Origin: Xanthobacteraceae bacterium 501b
GTDB taxonomy: Bacteria > Pseudomonadota > Alphaproteobacteria > Rhizobiales > Xanthobacteraceae
Length of the DNA: 64,000 nt
Assembly: GCA_000378025.1 (NCBI GenBank)
Contig: KB899087.1
Span: 1-64,000 of the forward strand
Direction: 5' to 3'
In this document: positions 28,192 to 36,330 of the stretch, piece after piece
How positions within the stretch are numbered: the stretch's first letter is position 1
Layout of the letters: each line of letters opens with the position of its first letter
Position numbers and translations under genes: made by a program
The notes under the pieces: generated by a model
Database searches by the model: none
The model's input: only the letters and a program-made list of their open reading frames with translations
Told to the model about the DNA's origin: nothing

Positions 28192-28833
28192 TTAATCCGG
28201 GTCATATCCGGCAGCGTCGAAATAGTGCCGACATTCCTCTGGCGTGAAAGCGGAGAGGCAATCGGCGACGACGGACCATAGTTCGTCGATGGTTCGGGCT
28301 GCGGCCTTTCTGAGCAGGGCCTTGAGCTTCGAGAAGGCCATCTCGATGGGGTTGAAGTCTGGCGAGTAGGGCGGCAGGAACAGGAGCCGCGCGCCGACCT
28401 TCTCGATGGCCTCGCGCACGCCGCTGATCCTGTGAGCGGGCAGATTGTCCATGACCACGATGTCGCCGGGGCGAAGCTCGGGCGCGAGCACTTGCTCTGC
28501 ATAGGCCAGGAAGGCCGGACCGTTCATCGGTCCGTCGAGCAGCATCGGCGCCGTCATGCCGTCCAGTCGCAGGCCGGCGGTAAAGGTGGTCGTCTTCCAA
28601 TGGCCGTGTGGAACGGCCGCCCGGCATCGCTCGCCGCATGGCGCCCTGCCGCGCAAGCGGGCCATCTTCGTGGATGCCGCGGTCTCATCGATGAAGATCA
28701 GCCTCGCGGGGTCGAGGTCAAGTTGGCCGTCAAACCAGGCTATGCGGCGGCGCAGGACATCGGGGCGCTGCTGCTCGGCGGCGTGCGCCGTCTTTTTTTG
28801 AACGTGATGTCGCGCCGGTCGAGGAACAGCCAC
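28192..28833 (-). CDS. IS630 transposase, downstream frame (DDE catalytic part)
   Basis: A 213-residue frame with the catalytic core. Motifs are [21 protein letters not shown] (first Asp, in IDET; split here for length), [11 protein letters not shown] (second Asp) and [19 protein letters not shown] with the terminal acidic residue, the classic IS630/Tc1-mariner pattern. The N-terminal residues before [11 protein letters not shown] are not part of the mature fusion; the real junction is at the A7 tract, giving a fused protein of about 345 residues. It appears undamaged. Confidence 0.88.
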   Translation of the reverse strand: MAVPRPARHHVQKKTAHAAEQQRPDVLRRRIAWFDGQLDLDPARLIFIDETAASTKMARLRGRAPCGERCRAAVPHGHWKTTTFTAGLRLDGMTAPMLLDGPMNGPAFLAYAEQVLAPELRPGDIVVMDNLPAHRISGVREAIEKVGARLLFLPPYSPDFNPIEMAFSKLKALLRKAAARTIDELWSVVADCLSAFTPEECRHYFDAAGYDPD

Positions 28834-29168
28834 ACCGTCGAGGGGGCGGCCCGCACGCCGCGCTCGGCTGCAAGGCGCTCCCCGATCTCGGCCAGCGTGA
28901 TGTCCGGCACCTCCTCGATGAGGCCGAGAATGAAGGCCTCATGTGCATCGAGCTTCGAGCGCGACGGCTGGCCCTGCTTGCGCGCTTCCATCTCGCCGGT
29001 CTCGCGATAGCGGCGATACCAAGCCCCGGCCGTCGAGATCCCGATCGAGAAGCGACGCGCTGCCTCCCGCGTTGAAGCCCCGTCTTCGATCGCCGCAATC
29101 AACCGACCGCGAAGGTCGCCACTCAGGCTCCTCGTCATCATCACCTCCTGGCAAATCACCAGCAGCAA
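28740..29168 (-). CDS. IS630 transposase, upstream frame (DNA-binding part)
   Basis: The first frame, 142 residues (a start at a downstream [15 protein letters not shown], is likely). It contains two helix-turn-helix units: [32 protein letters not shown] (given as a region, residues about 24-55) and the [15 protein letters not shown] winged segment with [18 protein letters not shown]. These bind the inverted repeats. Beyond the A7 run at 28793-28799 this frame runs into a short unrelated tail, whereas a -1 shift leads into the catalytic frame. Production of the full transposase thus appears to need programmed frameshifting, as known for many IS630 elements. Confidence 0.85.
   Translation of the reverse strand: MLLVICQEVMMTRSLSGDLRGRLIAAIEDGASTREAARRFSIGISTAGAWYRRYRETGEMEARKQGQPSRSKLDAHEAFILGLIEEVPDITLAEIGERLAAERGVRAAPSTVWLFLDRRDITFKKRRRTPPSSSAPMSCAAA
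28793..28799 (-). other. Programmed -1 frameshift site (A7)
   Basis: Seven consecutive A on the minus strand in TTC AAA AAA AGA (frame 1). A slip of one base back gives AAG ACG GCG and enters the catalytic frame. This is the usual arrangement for IS630 frameshifting; a sequencing or mutation artefact is less likely because both frames are otherwise intact. Confidence 0.7.
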
Positions 29169-29229
29169 TGAATCAGACAGCGAACGACCCGGGAATCCTC
29201 AAACCGACTCTGCGTTCATCGAAGATGCT

Positions 29230-30255
29230 CTAGCGTGTGCCGCAGGAGGCGCGCACGATCAGGTTCGGGCGCAGGATAACGTTCTCATGCGTCTTGCCTG
29301 GCGCCTTGATTCGCTCCAACACCAGTTCGGCGGCGCGGCGACCCGTCTCATGGGCGTGCAGCGCCACCGTCGTCAGGGCCGGATAGGCGAGTTCCGCCTC
29401 CGAGGTTCCGTCGATGCCGACGATGGCGAACTGCCTGCCGGGCTCCAGACCACGCCGGCGCAAGCCGTGCATGAGCGCGATGGCGACATTGTCGTTGTAG
29501 CCGATCGCGGCGGTCGGCGGCTCGGGTAGGTCGAGCACCTTGTTGAGGTCGGAGATGGCGTTGGCGCGCGTCGGCCGGCTTTCGACGCATAGGGCGGGAT
29601 CGAAAGCGTTGCCGGCGCGCTGCAGCGCTTCCTGATAACCGGCGACGCGATCGATCCGGGAGGGGCTTTTCGCCTCGCCGCCGAGAAAGGCGATCCGACG
29701 ATGGCCGAGTTCGATGAGATGGCGCGTCGCGATGCGTCCGGCGAGGCGGTTGTCGGGGCCGACATAATCGACATCGGCATCCGGAGGCCGGCGAATGGCG
29801 ACGCAGATCGGGGTGCCGCCCGCTGCGATGCGCTCAAGGAATTCCGGCTTCGTCTGCGAGGCCGGGAAGATGATAAGCCCGCCGATGCCGTGCTCTTCCA
29901 GCGACTGGTAAACGCGTGACTGGCGCTCGATCTCGTCACCGGTCTCGACGAGGAAGACGAGAAATTCCGTGCCTTCCAGCCCCTTCTGCACGCCCGCCGT
30001 CATTTCCGCGAAGAACGGGTTGCAGATGTCGTTGATGATGAGGCCGATGGCCTGCGAAGTCTGGCGGCGAAGGTTTGCGGCGCTACGATTGTACTTGTAG
30101 CCGAGCTTCCTTATTGCCTCTTCGACGCGGTTTCGCGTCTCGGCGGAGATGCGCTCGTTTTTCTGCAGGACGAGCGACACCGTCGAGGGCGACACGCCGG
30201 CCGCCTTCGCGATGTCAATGATGGTGACCCGCCGCAGCGGCGCGATCTCATTCAT
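29230..30255 (-). CDS. LacI family transcriptional regulator
   Basis: 341 residues. The N-terminal lac-type helix-turn-helix and hinge are clear: VTIIDIAKAAGVSPSTVSLV (residues about 9-28), RVEEAIRKLGYKYNRSAANL. The rest is a periplasmic-binding-protein-like effector domain (IGLIINDICNPFFAEM, GLIIFPAS, YVGPDNRLAGRIATRHLI, GHRRIAFLGG, DRVAGYQEAL, AIGYNDNVAIALMHGL, IVGIDGTSEAELAYPALTT). It lies eight bases after the enoyl-CoA hydratase stop and is probably co-transcribed with it. The perfect palindrome at 31115-31130, in the divergent promoter region, is its most likely operator. The stop codon TAG straddles the IS630 boundary but is unchanged. Confidence 0.93.
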   Translation of the reverse strand: MNEIAPLRRVTIIDIAKAAGVSPSTVSLVLQKNERISAETRNRVEEAIRKLGYKYNRSAANLRRQTSQAIGLIINDICNPFFAEMTAGVQKGLEGTEFLVFLVETGDEIERQSRVYQSLEEHGIGGLIIFPASQTKPEFLERIAAGGTPICVAIRRPPDADVDYVGPDNRLAGRIATRHLIELGHRRIAFLGGEAKSPSRIDRVAGYQEALQRAGNAFDPALCVESRPTRANAISDLNKVLDLPEPPTAAIGYNDNVAIALMHGLRRRGLEPGRQFAIVGIDGTSEAELAYPALTTVALHAHETGRRAAELVLERIKAPGKTHENVILRPNLIVRASCGTR

Positions 30256-30263
30256 TGCCGGTG

Positions 30264-31040
30264 TCAGCGCCCATTGAACTGCGGTGCCCGCTTCTCCTTG
30301 AGGGCGCGGATGCCCTCGCGGCCGTCCTCGGTGCCAGCCGCGGCCATGCCCGCCAGGAGTTCGAACGTTGCATCGCTGCCAATGCCGACACCTCCGTTGA
30401 GAATCGATTTAGCGATCTGCGTCGACACGGGTGCCATGCTGGCGATCTCGCGGGCAACGTCCTTTGCCTTGGCGAGCGCCTGTCCGGGCTTGGCGATATC
30501 GGTCGCCAAGCCCCACGACGTAGCGGTTGCAGCATCGATCCGCCGCCCCGTCAAGGCCATGAGTTTGGCGCGGGGCAGGCCTATGAGCCGGCTAAGTCTC
30601 TGTGTTCCGCCCCAGCCGGGAACGGTGCCGATGGAGGTTTCCGGCAGCGCGACCAGCGCCTCGGCATCGATGACGCGAATGTCGGCGGACAAAGCTAGCT
30701 CCAGCCCGCCACCGAACGCCATGCCGTGAATGGCTGCGACCACCGGCAGGCGGCAGGTCTCGATGCGGTCGAAGACGCGGTGTCCATGGAGAATCCAGCT
30801 GCGGCGGACGTCTTCCGGGCTCAGGCTTCCCCAGATGTTCACGTCGGCGCCGACGCAAAAGGCGCGCCCCTCGCCGGAGAGGACGATCACACGGATGTCC
30901 GGAATGTCCTCGATTCGGCTAATGGCCGCGCCGATTTCGGCGATCATCTGCGGCGTTAGTGCGTTCAATTTGGCGCTGCGGGTTAGGAGGAGGGTGGCGA
31001 CGGTGCCATCCACGTCGATCTTCACGAATTCCATTTCCAT
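30264..31040 (-). CDS. Enoyl-CoA hydratase/isomerase family protein
   Basis: 258 residues, crotonase fold. The oxyanion-hole segments are visible: SAKLNALTPQMI and GEGRAFCVGADV, then HGMAFGGGLELALSADIRV. Both catalytic glutamates of true enoyl-CoA hydratases are kept, one in GGLELA and one in ALPETSIGTVPGWGGTQRL. The C-terminal trimerisation helices end with GIRALKEKRAPQFNGR. It should hydrate a 2-enoyl-CoA, or a ring-containing analogue, in the cytoplasm. The gene is the first of an operon with lacI and is divergent from the CoA-transferase operon, sharing a 137-base promoter region with a palindromic operator. Confidence 0.92.
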   Translation of the reverse strand: MEMEFVKIDVDGTVATLLLTRSAKLNALTPQMIAEIGAAISRIEDIPDIRVIVLSGEGRAFCVGADVNIWGSLSPEDVRRSWILHGHRVFDRIETCRLPVVAAIHGMAFGGGLELALSADIRVIDAEALVALPETSIGTVPGWGGTQRLSRLIGLPRAKLMALTGRRIDAATATSWGLATDIAKPGQALAKAKDVAREIASMAPVSTQIAKSILNGGVGIGSDATFELLAGMAAAGTEDGREGIRALKEKRAPQFNGR

Positions 31041-31114
31041 CCCCTCGATGTGTGGCCCAGCTGCGGACTCAGATTGATTTCACGCGTGCGCCTTGACGAC
31101 AAACCAACCAGATG

Positions 31115-31130
31115 AGTAGAACGTTCTACT
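31115..31130. promoter_or_regulatory. Perfect 16-bp palindrome, probable LacI-family operator
   Basis: AGTAGAACGTTCTACT is a perfect palindrome with a central CG, the form typical of LacI-family operators. It lies 74 bases upstream of the enoyl-CoA hydratase ATG (minus) and 47 bases upstream of the CoA-transferase ATG (plus). One bound dimer could therefore control both the hydratase-lacI and the CoA-transferase operons. Confidence 0.75.
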
Positions 31131-31177
31131 AATGATGCCAAGGGCGGCGTTCAACCCCGCACAGGCGAGGAAGCAAA

Positions 31178-32728
31178 ATGAAAATCGTCACCAAGGAGGA
31201 GCTTCAGTCCATCCTGGCTGGGCTGAAGGAGGGTGCGACCGTCGCTACCAGCGGTGCGGGCGGTGGCCTGATGGAGCCGGACGAGGCGCTGAGCTGCTTC
31301 GAGGCGGCGTATCTGGAGCAGGGCGCACCGCGCAACATCACGCTCGTCCATGCGCTCGGCCTTGGTGATCGCCGCCGTCGCGGCATCAACCGTTTCGCCC
31401 ATGAGGGTATGGTAAAGCGCGTCATCGGCGGCCACTGGGTCTGGTCGCCCACCATGCTGCGCATGGCGCAGGAGAACAAGATCGAGGCCTACTGCCTGCC
31501 GGGCGGCGCGATCATGCACCTGTTCCGCGAAATCGGGGCGGGCCGTCCGGGCCTGTTCACCCATGTCGGCCTCGGCACTTTTGTGGATCCGCGTCAGCAG
31601 GGCGGGCGCTGCAATTCGATCTCGACCGAGGACATCGTCGAGCTGATGCAAATCGATGGCAAAGACGTGCTGCGCTACAAGCCGTTCCCGGTCGATGTCG
31701 GCGTCATTCGCGGCACCTACGTCGACGATGTCGGCAATATCAGCGCCAGCGAGGAGCCTGCCGACCTCGACGCCTATTCGCTCGCCCTCGCGGCGCGCAA
31801 TTCCGGTGGCGTCGTCATCGCGCAGGTGCGCGAGAAGGTCGCGCGCGGCACGTTTCGTCCGCGCGAGGTGACCGTTCCCGGCAATCTCGTCGATTACGTC
31901 GTTGTCTGCCCCGAGCAGCAGCAGACCTATCAGGGCGGCTACCACCTCTCGCTTGCCGGTCTCGAGCACGGCGATGTCGTGCGCAATTCCGGCAAGGACG
32001 ACGTCGCGCGCCATATCGTTGCCGCCCGCGCGGCCGAAGAGCTGATCACCGGCTCGACGCTGAATTTCGGCTTTGGCATGTCCGCCGATGTCGCGGAGAT
32101 CATCTTCAAGACCGGGCGTCAGGACGAGTTCTGGTTCACCATTGAACAGGGCATCCATGGCGGCGACCTGCTGACCGGCGACATGTTCGGCATCGCGGCG
32201 AACCCGATGGGCATCCTGTCCTCGCCCGAGCAGTTCGACCTCTATAGTGGCGGCGGCCTCGACATGACCTTCCTCGGTCTCGCCGAGATGGACGGGTTCG
32301 GCAACGTGAACGTGTCGCATTTCGCAGGCCAGATCAGCGGGCCCGGCGGCTTCATCGATATCACCCAAAAGGCGAAGGCGGTCGTGTTCTGCGGCAGCTT
32401 CGACACCAAGGGCGCGCGCTCGCGCGTCGTCGACGGCAAGCTTGTGATTGAGCGTCAGGGCGATGTGCGCAAGCTCGTGGACCGCGTCGCGGGCATCACA
32501 TTCAGCGGCGAGCAGGCTATCGCGGAAGGCAAGAAGGTCGTCTACGTGACCGAGCGCGCCGTGTTCCAGTTGACCCCGGAAGGCGTCGAACTGATCGAGG
32601 TGGCTCCGGGCATCGACATCCAGACCGACATTCTCGACCGCATCGGCTTCACCCCGATAACCCGCGAGCCGAAGATCATGTCCGCCCGCTTCTTCGAGGG
32701 CGCCGCGCCCGTCGACAGCGCCGCCTGA
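31178..32728 (+). CDS. Acyl-CoA:carboxylate CoA-transferase, family I, fused alpha and beta
   Basis: 516 residues, both CoA-transferase halves in one chain as in propionate/acetate CoA-transferases. The alpha half has LKEGATVATSGAGGGLMEP and the glycine-rich CLPGGAIMHLFREIGAG; the beta half contains FWFTIEQGIHGGDLL, where Glu323 is the expected residue that forms the glutamyl-CoA thioester, and then SGGGLDMTFLGLAEMD and GFGNVNVSHF. It moves CoA from a donor such as acetyl- or succinyl-CoA to the imported acid and so activates it without ATP. The GAGGAAG ribosome site supports the start. It leads an operon with the DUF993 (16-base gap) and MaoC genes. Confidence 0.9.
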   Translation: MKIVTKEELQSILAGLKEGATVATSGAGGGLMEPDEALSCFEAAYLEQGAPRNITLVHALGLGDRRRRGINRFAHEGMVKRVIGGHWVWSPTMLRMAQENKIEAYCLPGGAIMHLFREIGAGRPGLFTHVGLGTFVDPRQQGGRCNSISTEDIVELMQIDGKDVLRYKPFPVDVGVIRGTYVDDVGNISASEEPADLDAYSLALAARNSGGVVIAQVREKVARGTFRPREVTVPGNLVDYVVVCPEQQQTYQGGYHLSLAGLEHGDVVRNSGKDDVARHIVAARAAEELITGSTLNFGFGMSADVAEIIFKTGRQDEFWFTIEQGIHGGDLLTGDMFGIAANPMGILSSPEQFDLYSGGGLDMTFLGLAEMDGFGNVNVSHFAGQISGPGGFIDITQKAKAVVFCGSFDTKGARSRVVDGKLVIERQGDVRKLVDRVAGITFSGEQAIAEGKKVVYVTERAVFQLTPEGVELIEVAPGIDIQTDILDRIGFTPITREPKIMSARFFEGAAPVDSAA

Positions 32729-32744
32729 GAGAAGGACACTTTCC

Positions 32745-33941
32745 ATGGATATCATTCTTCCCGTCTCGAGCGGTGCTCTCGAGCGCTACACGCTGAAGGC
32801 CGGCGAGCCGCTTCCCCGTCGCGCCGCCGGGCCGTTCAACCGCATCGCCTATTCGGCTGCCCATGTGACGGTGAACCCGTTTGCGGACATCGATCCGTGG
32901 CTGAAGACGGCGGTCGACTGGGACGCGACGCTCTCCTATCGCCGCTATCTGTGGGATCTCGGCCTCGGCGTCGCCGAAGCCATGGACACTGCGCAGCGCG
33001 GCATGGGCGTCGACTGGCCGACCTCGCTCGAACTCATCACCCGCACCGCTGCGGAAGCCCGTGCCTATGGCGCGAACGCGCTGCTCGCGAGCGGCGTGGG
33101 CACCGACCAACTCGCCAATGGCCGTGACTACACGATCGACGAGATCATCAAAGCGTACGAGGAGCAGTGCACAGCGATCCACAAGGCCGGCAGCCGCTTT
33201 ATCCTGATGGCGAGCCGTGCGCTAGCGCGCGCTGCGGCGCGTCCGGAAGACTACGCCCGCGTCTACGACCGGATCCTCTCGCAGAGCCCGGAGCCCGTGA
33301 TCCTGCACTGGCTGGGCGAGATGTTCGATCCCGCGCTCGCCGGCTATTGGGGCCATGACGACCACTGGAAGGCGATGGACGTCTGCCTTGAGATCATCAA
33401 GGCCAACGCCTCGAAGGTCGCCGGCATCAAGGTGTCGCTGCTCTCCGAAGAGAAGGAAGTATCGATGCGCGCCCGGCTGCCAGCGGGCGTCGAGATGTAT
33501 ACCGGCGACGACTTCAACTACCCGACCCTGATCGCAGGTGACGGCACGCACCATTCGCAGGCGCTGCTGGGCATTTTCGACGCCATCGCGCCGGCCGCCA
33601 GCGCCGCGCTCACCGCGCTCGCGAAGGGCGACCGTGCCGCCTATGACCGGCTGATGGATCCTACCGTGCCGCTGTCGCGCCACATCTTCAAAGCGCCGAC
33701 GCAGTTCTACAAGACCGGCGTCGTGTTCCTCGCGTGGCTGAACGGCTTTCAGAGCCATTTCACCCTCGCGAACGGGCAGGAGAGTGCGCGCGCGACGGTG
33801 CATCTCGCCGAACTGTTCCGCCTAGCCGATCAGGCCGGGGTCCTTTTGGAGTCGGAACTCGCCTGCACGCGGATGTGCAATCTGATGGCGGTGCGCGGCG
33901 TCGAGCCGGGCGTTGCCAGTGCCCGCGCGGCAGCTGAGTGA
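32745..33941 (+). CDS. DUF993 family protein (TIM-barrel, dihydrodipicolinate synthase-like)
   Basis: 398 residues. The sequence matches my memory of the DUF993 family, annotated as dihydrodipicolinate synthase-like: SAAHVTVNPFADIDPW at the N-terminus, AMDTAQRGMGVDWPTSLELI, LASGVGTDQLANG, PVILHWLGEMFDPALAGYWG, and a lysine-containing strand KVAGIKVSLLSEEKE (the Lys in AGIKVS is in the position where class I aldolases form a Schiff base). It is therefore a candidate C-C lyase or aldolase. No activity is established for the family as far as I know. The gene lies between the CoA-transferase and MaoC genes with short gaps, which places its reaction inside a CoA-ester degradation route. Confidence 0.8.
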   Translation: MDIILPVSSGALERYTLKAGEPLPRRAAGPFNRIAYSAAHVTVNPFADIDPWLKTAVDWDATLSYRRYLWDLGLGVAEAMDTAQRGMGVDWPTSLELITRTAAEARAYGANALLASGVGTDQLANGRDYTIDEIIKAYEEQCTAIHKAGSRFILMASRALARAAARPEDYARVYDRILSQSPEPVILHWLGEMFDPALAGYWGHDDHWKAMDVCLEIIKANASKVAGIKVSLLSEEKEVSMRARLPAGVEMYTGDDFNYPTLIAGDGTHHSQALLGIFDAIAPAASAALTALAKGDRAAYDRLMDPTVPLSRHIFKAPTQFYKTGVVFLAWLNGFQSHFTLANGQESARATVHLAELFRLADQAGVLLESELACTRMCNLMAVRGVEPGVASARAAAE

Positions 33942-33954
33942 CGGGAGCTACCTG

Positions 33955-34392
33955 ATGAGCGTGTTCCACGTTGAGGTCGATCAGAGCTGGCGCTTCCGCA
34001 AGACGGTGTCGGAAGCCGATGTCTACGGCTTCGCCGGTATCACCGGCGACCTGTCGCCCAACCATGTCGACGAGGCCGCGATGCGCGAGACGCCCTATGG
34101 CGGGCGCATTGCCCATGGCGCGCTGCTCGTCGGCTACATGTCGGCCTGCTCGACCATGGCCTGCGCGGACGCTCGCGACGGCGGCGAGACGCCGGTGTCG
34201 CTCGGCTATGACCGCGTGCGCTTTCTCGAAGGCGTGCGCATCGGCGAGACGATCGCGGTGACCTACAAGATCGCCCGCGTCGATACCGAGGCGCGCCGAT
34301 CCTATGCCGAGGTTGAAGTCCATGTCGTCGACAGCGGCAAGCTCGCGGCCGTGGCGACCCACATCCTAAAATGGGTGCCGAACGCGGCCTGA
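33955..34392 (+). CDS. MaoC family (R)-specific enoyl-CoA hydratase-like protein
   Basis: 145 residues from the ATG at 33955; GGGAG nine bases upstream supports this start over an upstream in-frame GTG/ATG at 33913. It is a single hot-dog domain. The hydratase-2 motif is present: DVYGFAGITGDLSPNHVDE supplies the catalytic Asp and His, and GGRIAHGALLVGYMSA matches the conserved loop. It would hydrate a 2-enoyl-CoA with the opposite stereochemistry to the crotonase-type hydratase at 30264. The presence of both in one island suggests two different hydrations, or a hydration and a dehydration, in the same pathway. Last gene of its operon. Confidence 0.9.
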   Translation: MSVFHVEVDQSWRFRKTVSEADVYGFAGITGDLSPNHVDEAAMRETPYGGRIAHGALLVGYMSACSTMACADARDGGETPVSLGYDRVRFLEGVRIGETIAVTYKIARVDTEARRSYAEVEVHVVDSGKLAAVATHILKWVPNAA

Positions 34393-35295
34393 GTACAACG
34401 GCTTCAGCGACGAACCACCTAAATCGTCTTCCAAGATATTAGCGAGAACTTACTCATGTTTTAAGCGTTTGAGTGTATGCGAGCAGGTTGCTAGCGCGAT
34501 GGCCGCTTGTTGCCAGCCGTGGACATTCCAGGCGCTCTTTTAACGTCTGTTTTGGGGTCGGTGGCAGACTGTCCGCTATTGGGACTTTAAACGAGAAGTT
34601 AACATATCGCCGTTGAATGACTGAGGCTGACACTGGCCCATCTACAAGCTTCAGAAGGTCCGCTTTCGGCAGCCCCTCCGAGACTTGGGCTCTTGGCCGC
34701 GCGTGGGCCGAGGATTACGACGAAGACCGCGACAAAGACGATCGTGGCGACGCCGAAGCGGAACCTTCGCTGGAGACGGACTAGTTATCTGATTGAATTA
34801 ACAAATATCGGCGATCACTGAGTCTCTACTGGCGCAGATCGCAACTCCAGTCGAAATGAACTCCTGAAGCCATTCCAATGCGTTGAAGCCATCTGTGGCG
34901 GGGCTCGTGTTGGCGCTTATTCACCGCGGAACACCAGCGGTAGCACGAAGAACGGCAATACTCGTGCCATCTGGCTCTTGCTAAGCACAAACAATTCACC
35001 CGTCCCGGCATTCTCCCGGATACGGTGAATCACATCTGGATCGAAATTAATAGGCCCTGAGCCTTGGCGTGCCACACGGTCTGTGCCGCGCCAAAGCAAC
35101 TCAAGGCGCCTCGCCTCAGCCCCTCAGTCGAGTCGCTCAATCACATCGACGCCCAAGGTGGAACTGTTGCGTCCTCGCTCTCCGTACCCTCGGAGGCCGC
35201 TCATCAAAGCATGATTTGGTATGGTCTCCCTAATCGTAGCATTTGTTTTGGTGCGCCGCTAACGTTGCCGCTGGACTGGCCGGTATCGGCTGTGC
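34393..35295. other. Gene-poor region between the two metabolic islands
   Basis: About 900 bases, lower in GC than the neighbouring genes. No gene is supported with confidence. A 60-residue frame on the minus strand (34917-35099, start LWRGTDRVARQGSGP, internal ELFVLSKSQMARVLPFFVL) reads more like protein than the other frames but matches nothing I recognise; it could be a fragment of a lost gene. No insertion-sequence ends were found here. Confidence 0.4.
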
Positions 35296-36312
35296 GTGAC
35301 CGCGCCGATCGGCCTTGTCGCGCTGCGGGAGAGTGCTTTGCTGCTTGACAAGGATCACGAACCCTTGCGCTTCGGCTTCCTCCTGGCGCCGCGCTTCTCG
35401 ATGATGAGCCTGAGCTCCGCAATCGAACCGATCCGCGTTGCCAACCGGCTTCTTGGCCGCAAAGCCTTTGATTGGTACACATGCAGCACGGACGGCCAGC
35501 CCGTGATGGCGTCGAATGATCTGGTTCTTGAGGCCGGGGCGGTTGATGCGGCGACTGACCGGATAGATGCACTTGTCCTGTGCGGCGGCACGCGCCTTAC
35601 CGCAGCGCAGGAGCGGCCGATCATTCGCGCCCTGCGCAATGCGAACCGGCGCAAGCGCGCCATCGGCGCACTGTCGACGGCCACACATCTGGTTGCGCGG
35701 GCGGGCCTTCTCGAAGGATACCGCTGCACAATCCACTGGGAAAATCTCCCGGCGCTGCGCGAGGAATTTCCAGGCCTGATTGTGACCGAGGCGGTCTACG
35801 AGATCGACCGCGATCGGCTGACATCTTCGGGTGGCACCACCGCGATGGACATGATGCTGCACATCATCCTGCTGCGGTATGGCCCGGACATCGCCAACGA
35901 GGTTGCCGCGCAGTTCCAGCATGCGAAGATCAGGGCGCACAACGAGCCGCAATCAGGTTGGCGGCAGCGCAATCTGACCTACCAGCCTCCGGTGATCCGG
36001 CGGGCCACCACCATCATGCGGGAACACATCGAAGATCCCCTGGCCATCCGCGAGATCGCCGATCAGGCGGGCATCAGTGAACGACAAATGGAACGGCTTT
36101 TCACGACCCATCTCTCGTTGCGGCCGATGCACTACTACCTGATGCTGCGCACCGAGCGCGCCCGCGAATTGCTCAGCTATACCGAGAAGCCGTTGCTCGA
36201 GATCGCTATCGCCACCGGATTCGGATCGGTCGCGCATTTCTCCAGATGGTTCCTGCACTTCCACGACCAGATGCCGTCTCAGTACCGCAAGATCAGCAGC
36301 ACAGGTGCGTGA
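35296..36312 (+). CDS. GlxA family transcriptional regulator (DJ-1/PfpI domain plus AraC HTH)
   Basis: 338 residues from a GTG. The N-terminal half is a glutamine-amidotransferase-like domain (LRFGFLLAPRFSMMSLSSAI, DALVLCGGT, AIGALSTATHLVARAGLL, RCTIHWENLPALREEFP and SSGGTTAMDMMLHIILL). The usual nucleophile-elbow Cys of this domain is not present in AIGALSTAT, so it is a sensor rather than an enzyme. The C-terminal half has two AraC helix-turn-helices (LAIREIADQAGISERQMERL and LLEIAIATGFGSVAHFSRWF). Proteins of this build (GbdR, CdhR types) respond to quaternary amines such as betaine or carnitine. The neighbouring betaine-type binding protein makes such a ligand plausible. It converges on the MmgE/PrpD gene. 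Confidence 0.9.
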   Translation: MTAPIGLVALRESALLLDKDHEPLRFGFLLAPRFSMMSLSSAIEPIRVANRLLGRKAFDWYTCSTDGQPVMASNDLVLEAGAVDAATDRIDALVLCGGTRLTAAQERPIIRALRNANRRKRAIGALSTATHLVARAGLLEGYRCTIHWENLPALREEFPGLIVTEAVYEIDRDRLTSSGGTTAMDMMLHIILLRYGPDIANEVAAQFQHAKIRAHNEPQSGWRQRNLTYQPPVIRRATTIMREHIEDPLAIREIADQAGISERQMERLFTTHLSLRPMHYYLMLRTERARELLSYTEKPLLEIAIATGFGSVAHFSRWFLHFHDQMPSQYRKISSTGA

Positions 36313-36330
36313 GAGGCGGTGCGATCGCTA

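Larger units (their letters stand above)
28179..29230 (-). mobile_element. IS630-family insertion sequence, complete
   Basis: About 1,052 bases bounded by TA on both sides (28177-28178 and 29231-29232), the TA target duplication typical of IS630. The ends are inverted: GAGCAGATTCGA on the left and, on the other strand, GAGCATCTTCGA on the right. The element has two overlapping frames joined by a seven-A slippery run. It sits between dctM and lacI, with its right end touching the lacI stop codon. Confidence 0.88.

Noticed and set aside
28740-28833. Inactivating frameshift in the IS630 transposase
   Set aside because: The overlap sits on a seven-A run in the position of known programmed frameshifts, and both halves are intact, so it is probably functional.
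31151-32755. 534-codon frame antisense to the CoA-transferase
   Set aside because: It mirrors the third-codon-position pattern of the real gene. His/Asp/Arg-rich shadow without domains.
34780-34800. Possible third TetR operator (CTAGTTATCT)
   Set aside because: Only one half-site TAGTTA is present; the second arm is missing and there is no gene start nearby.
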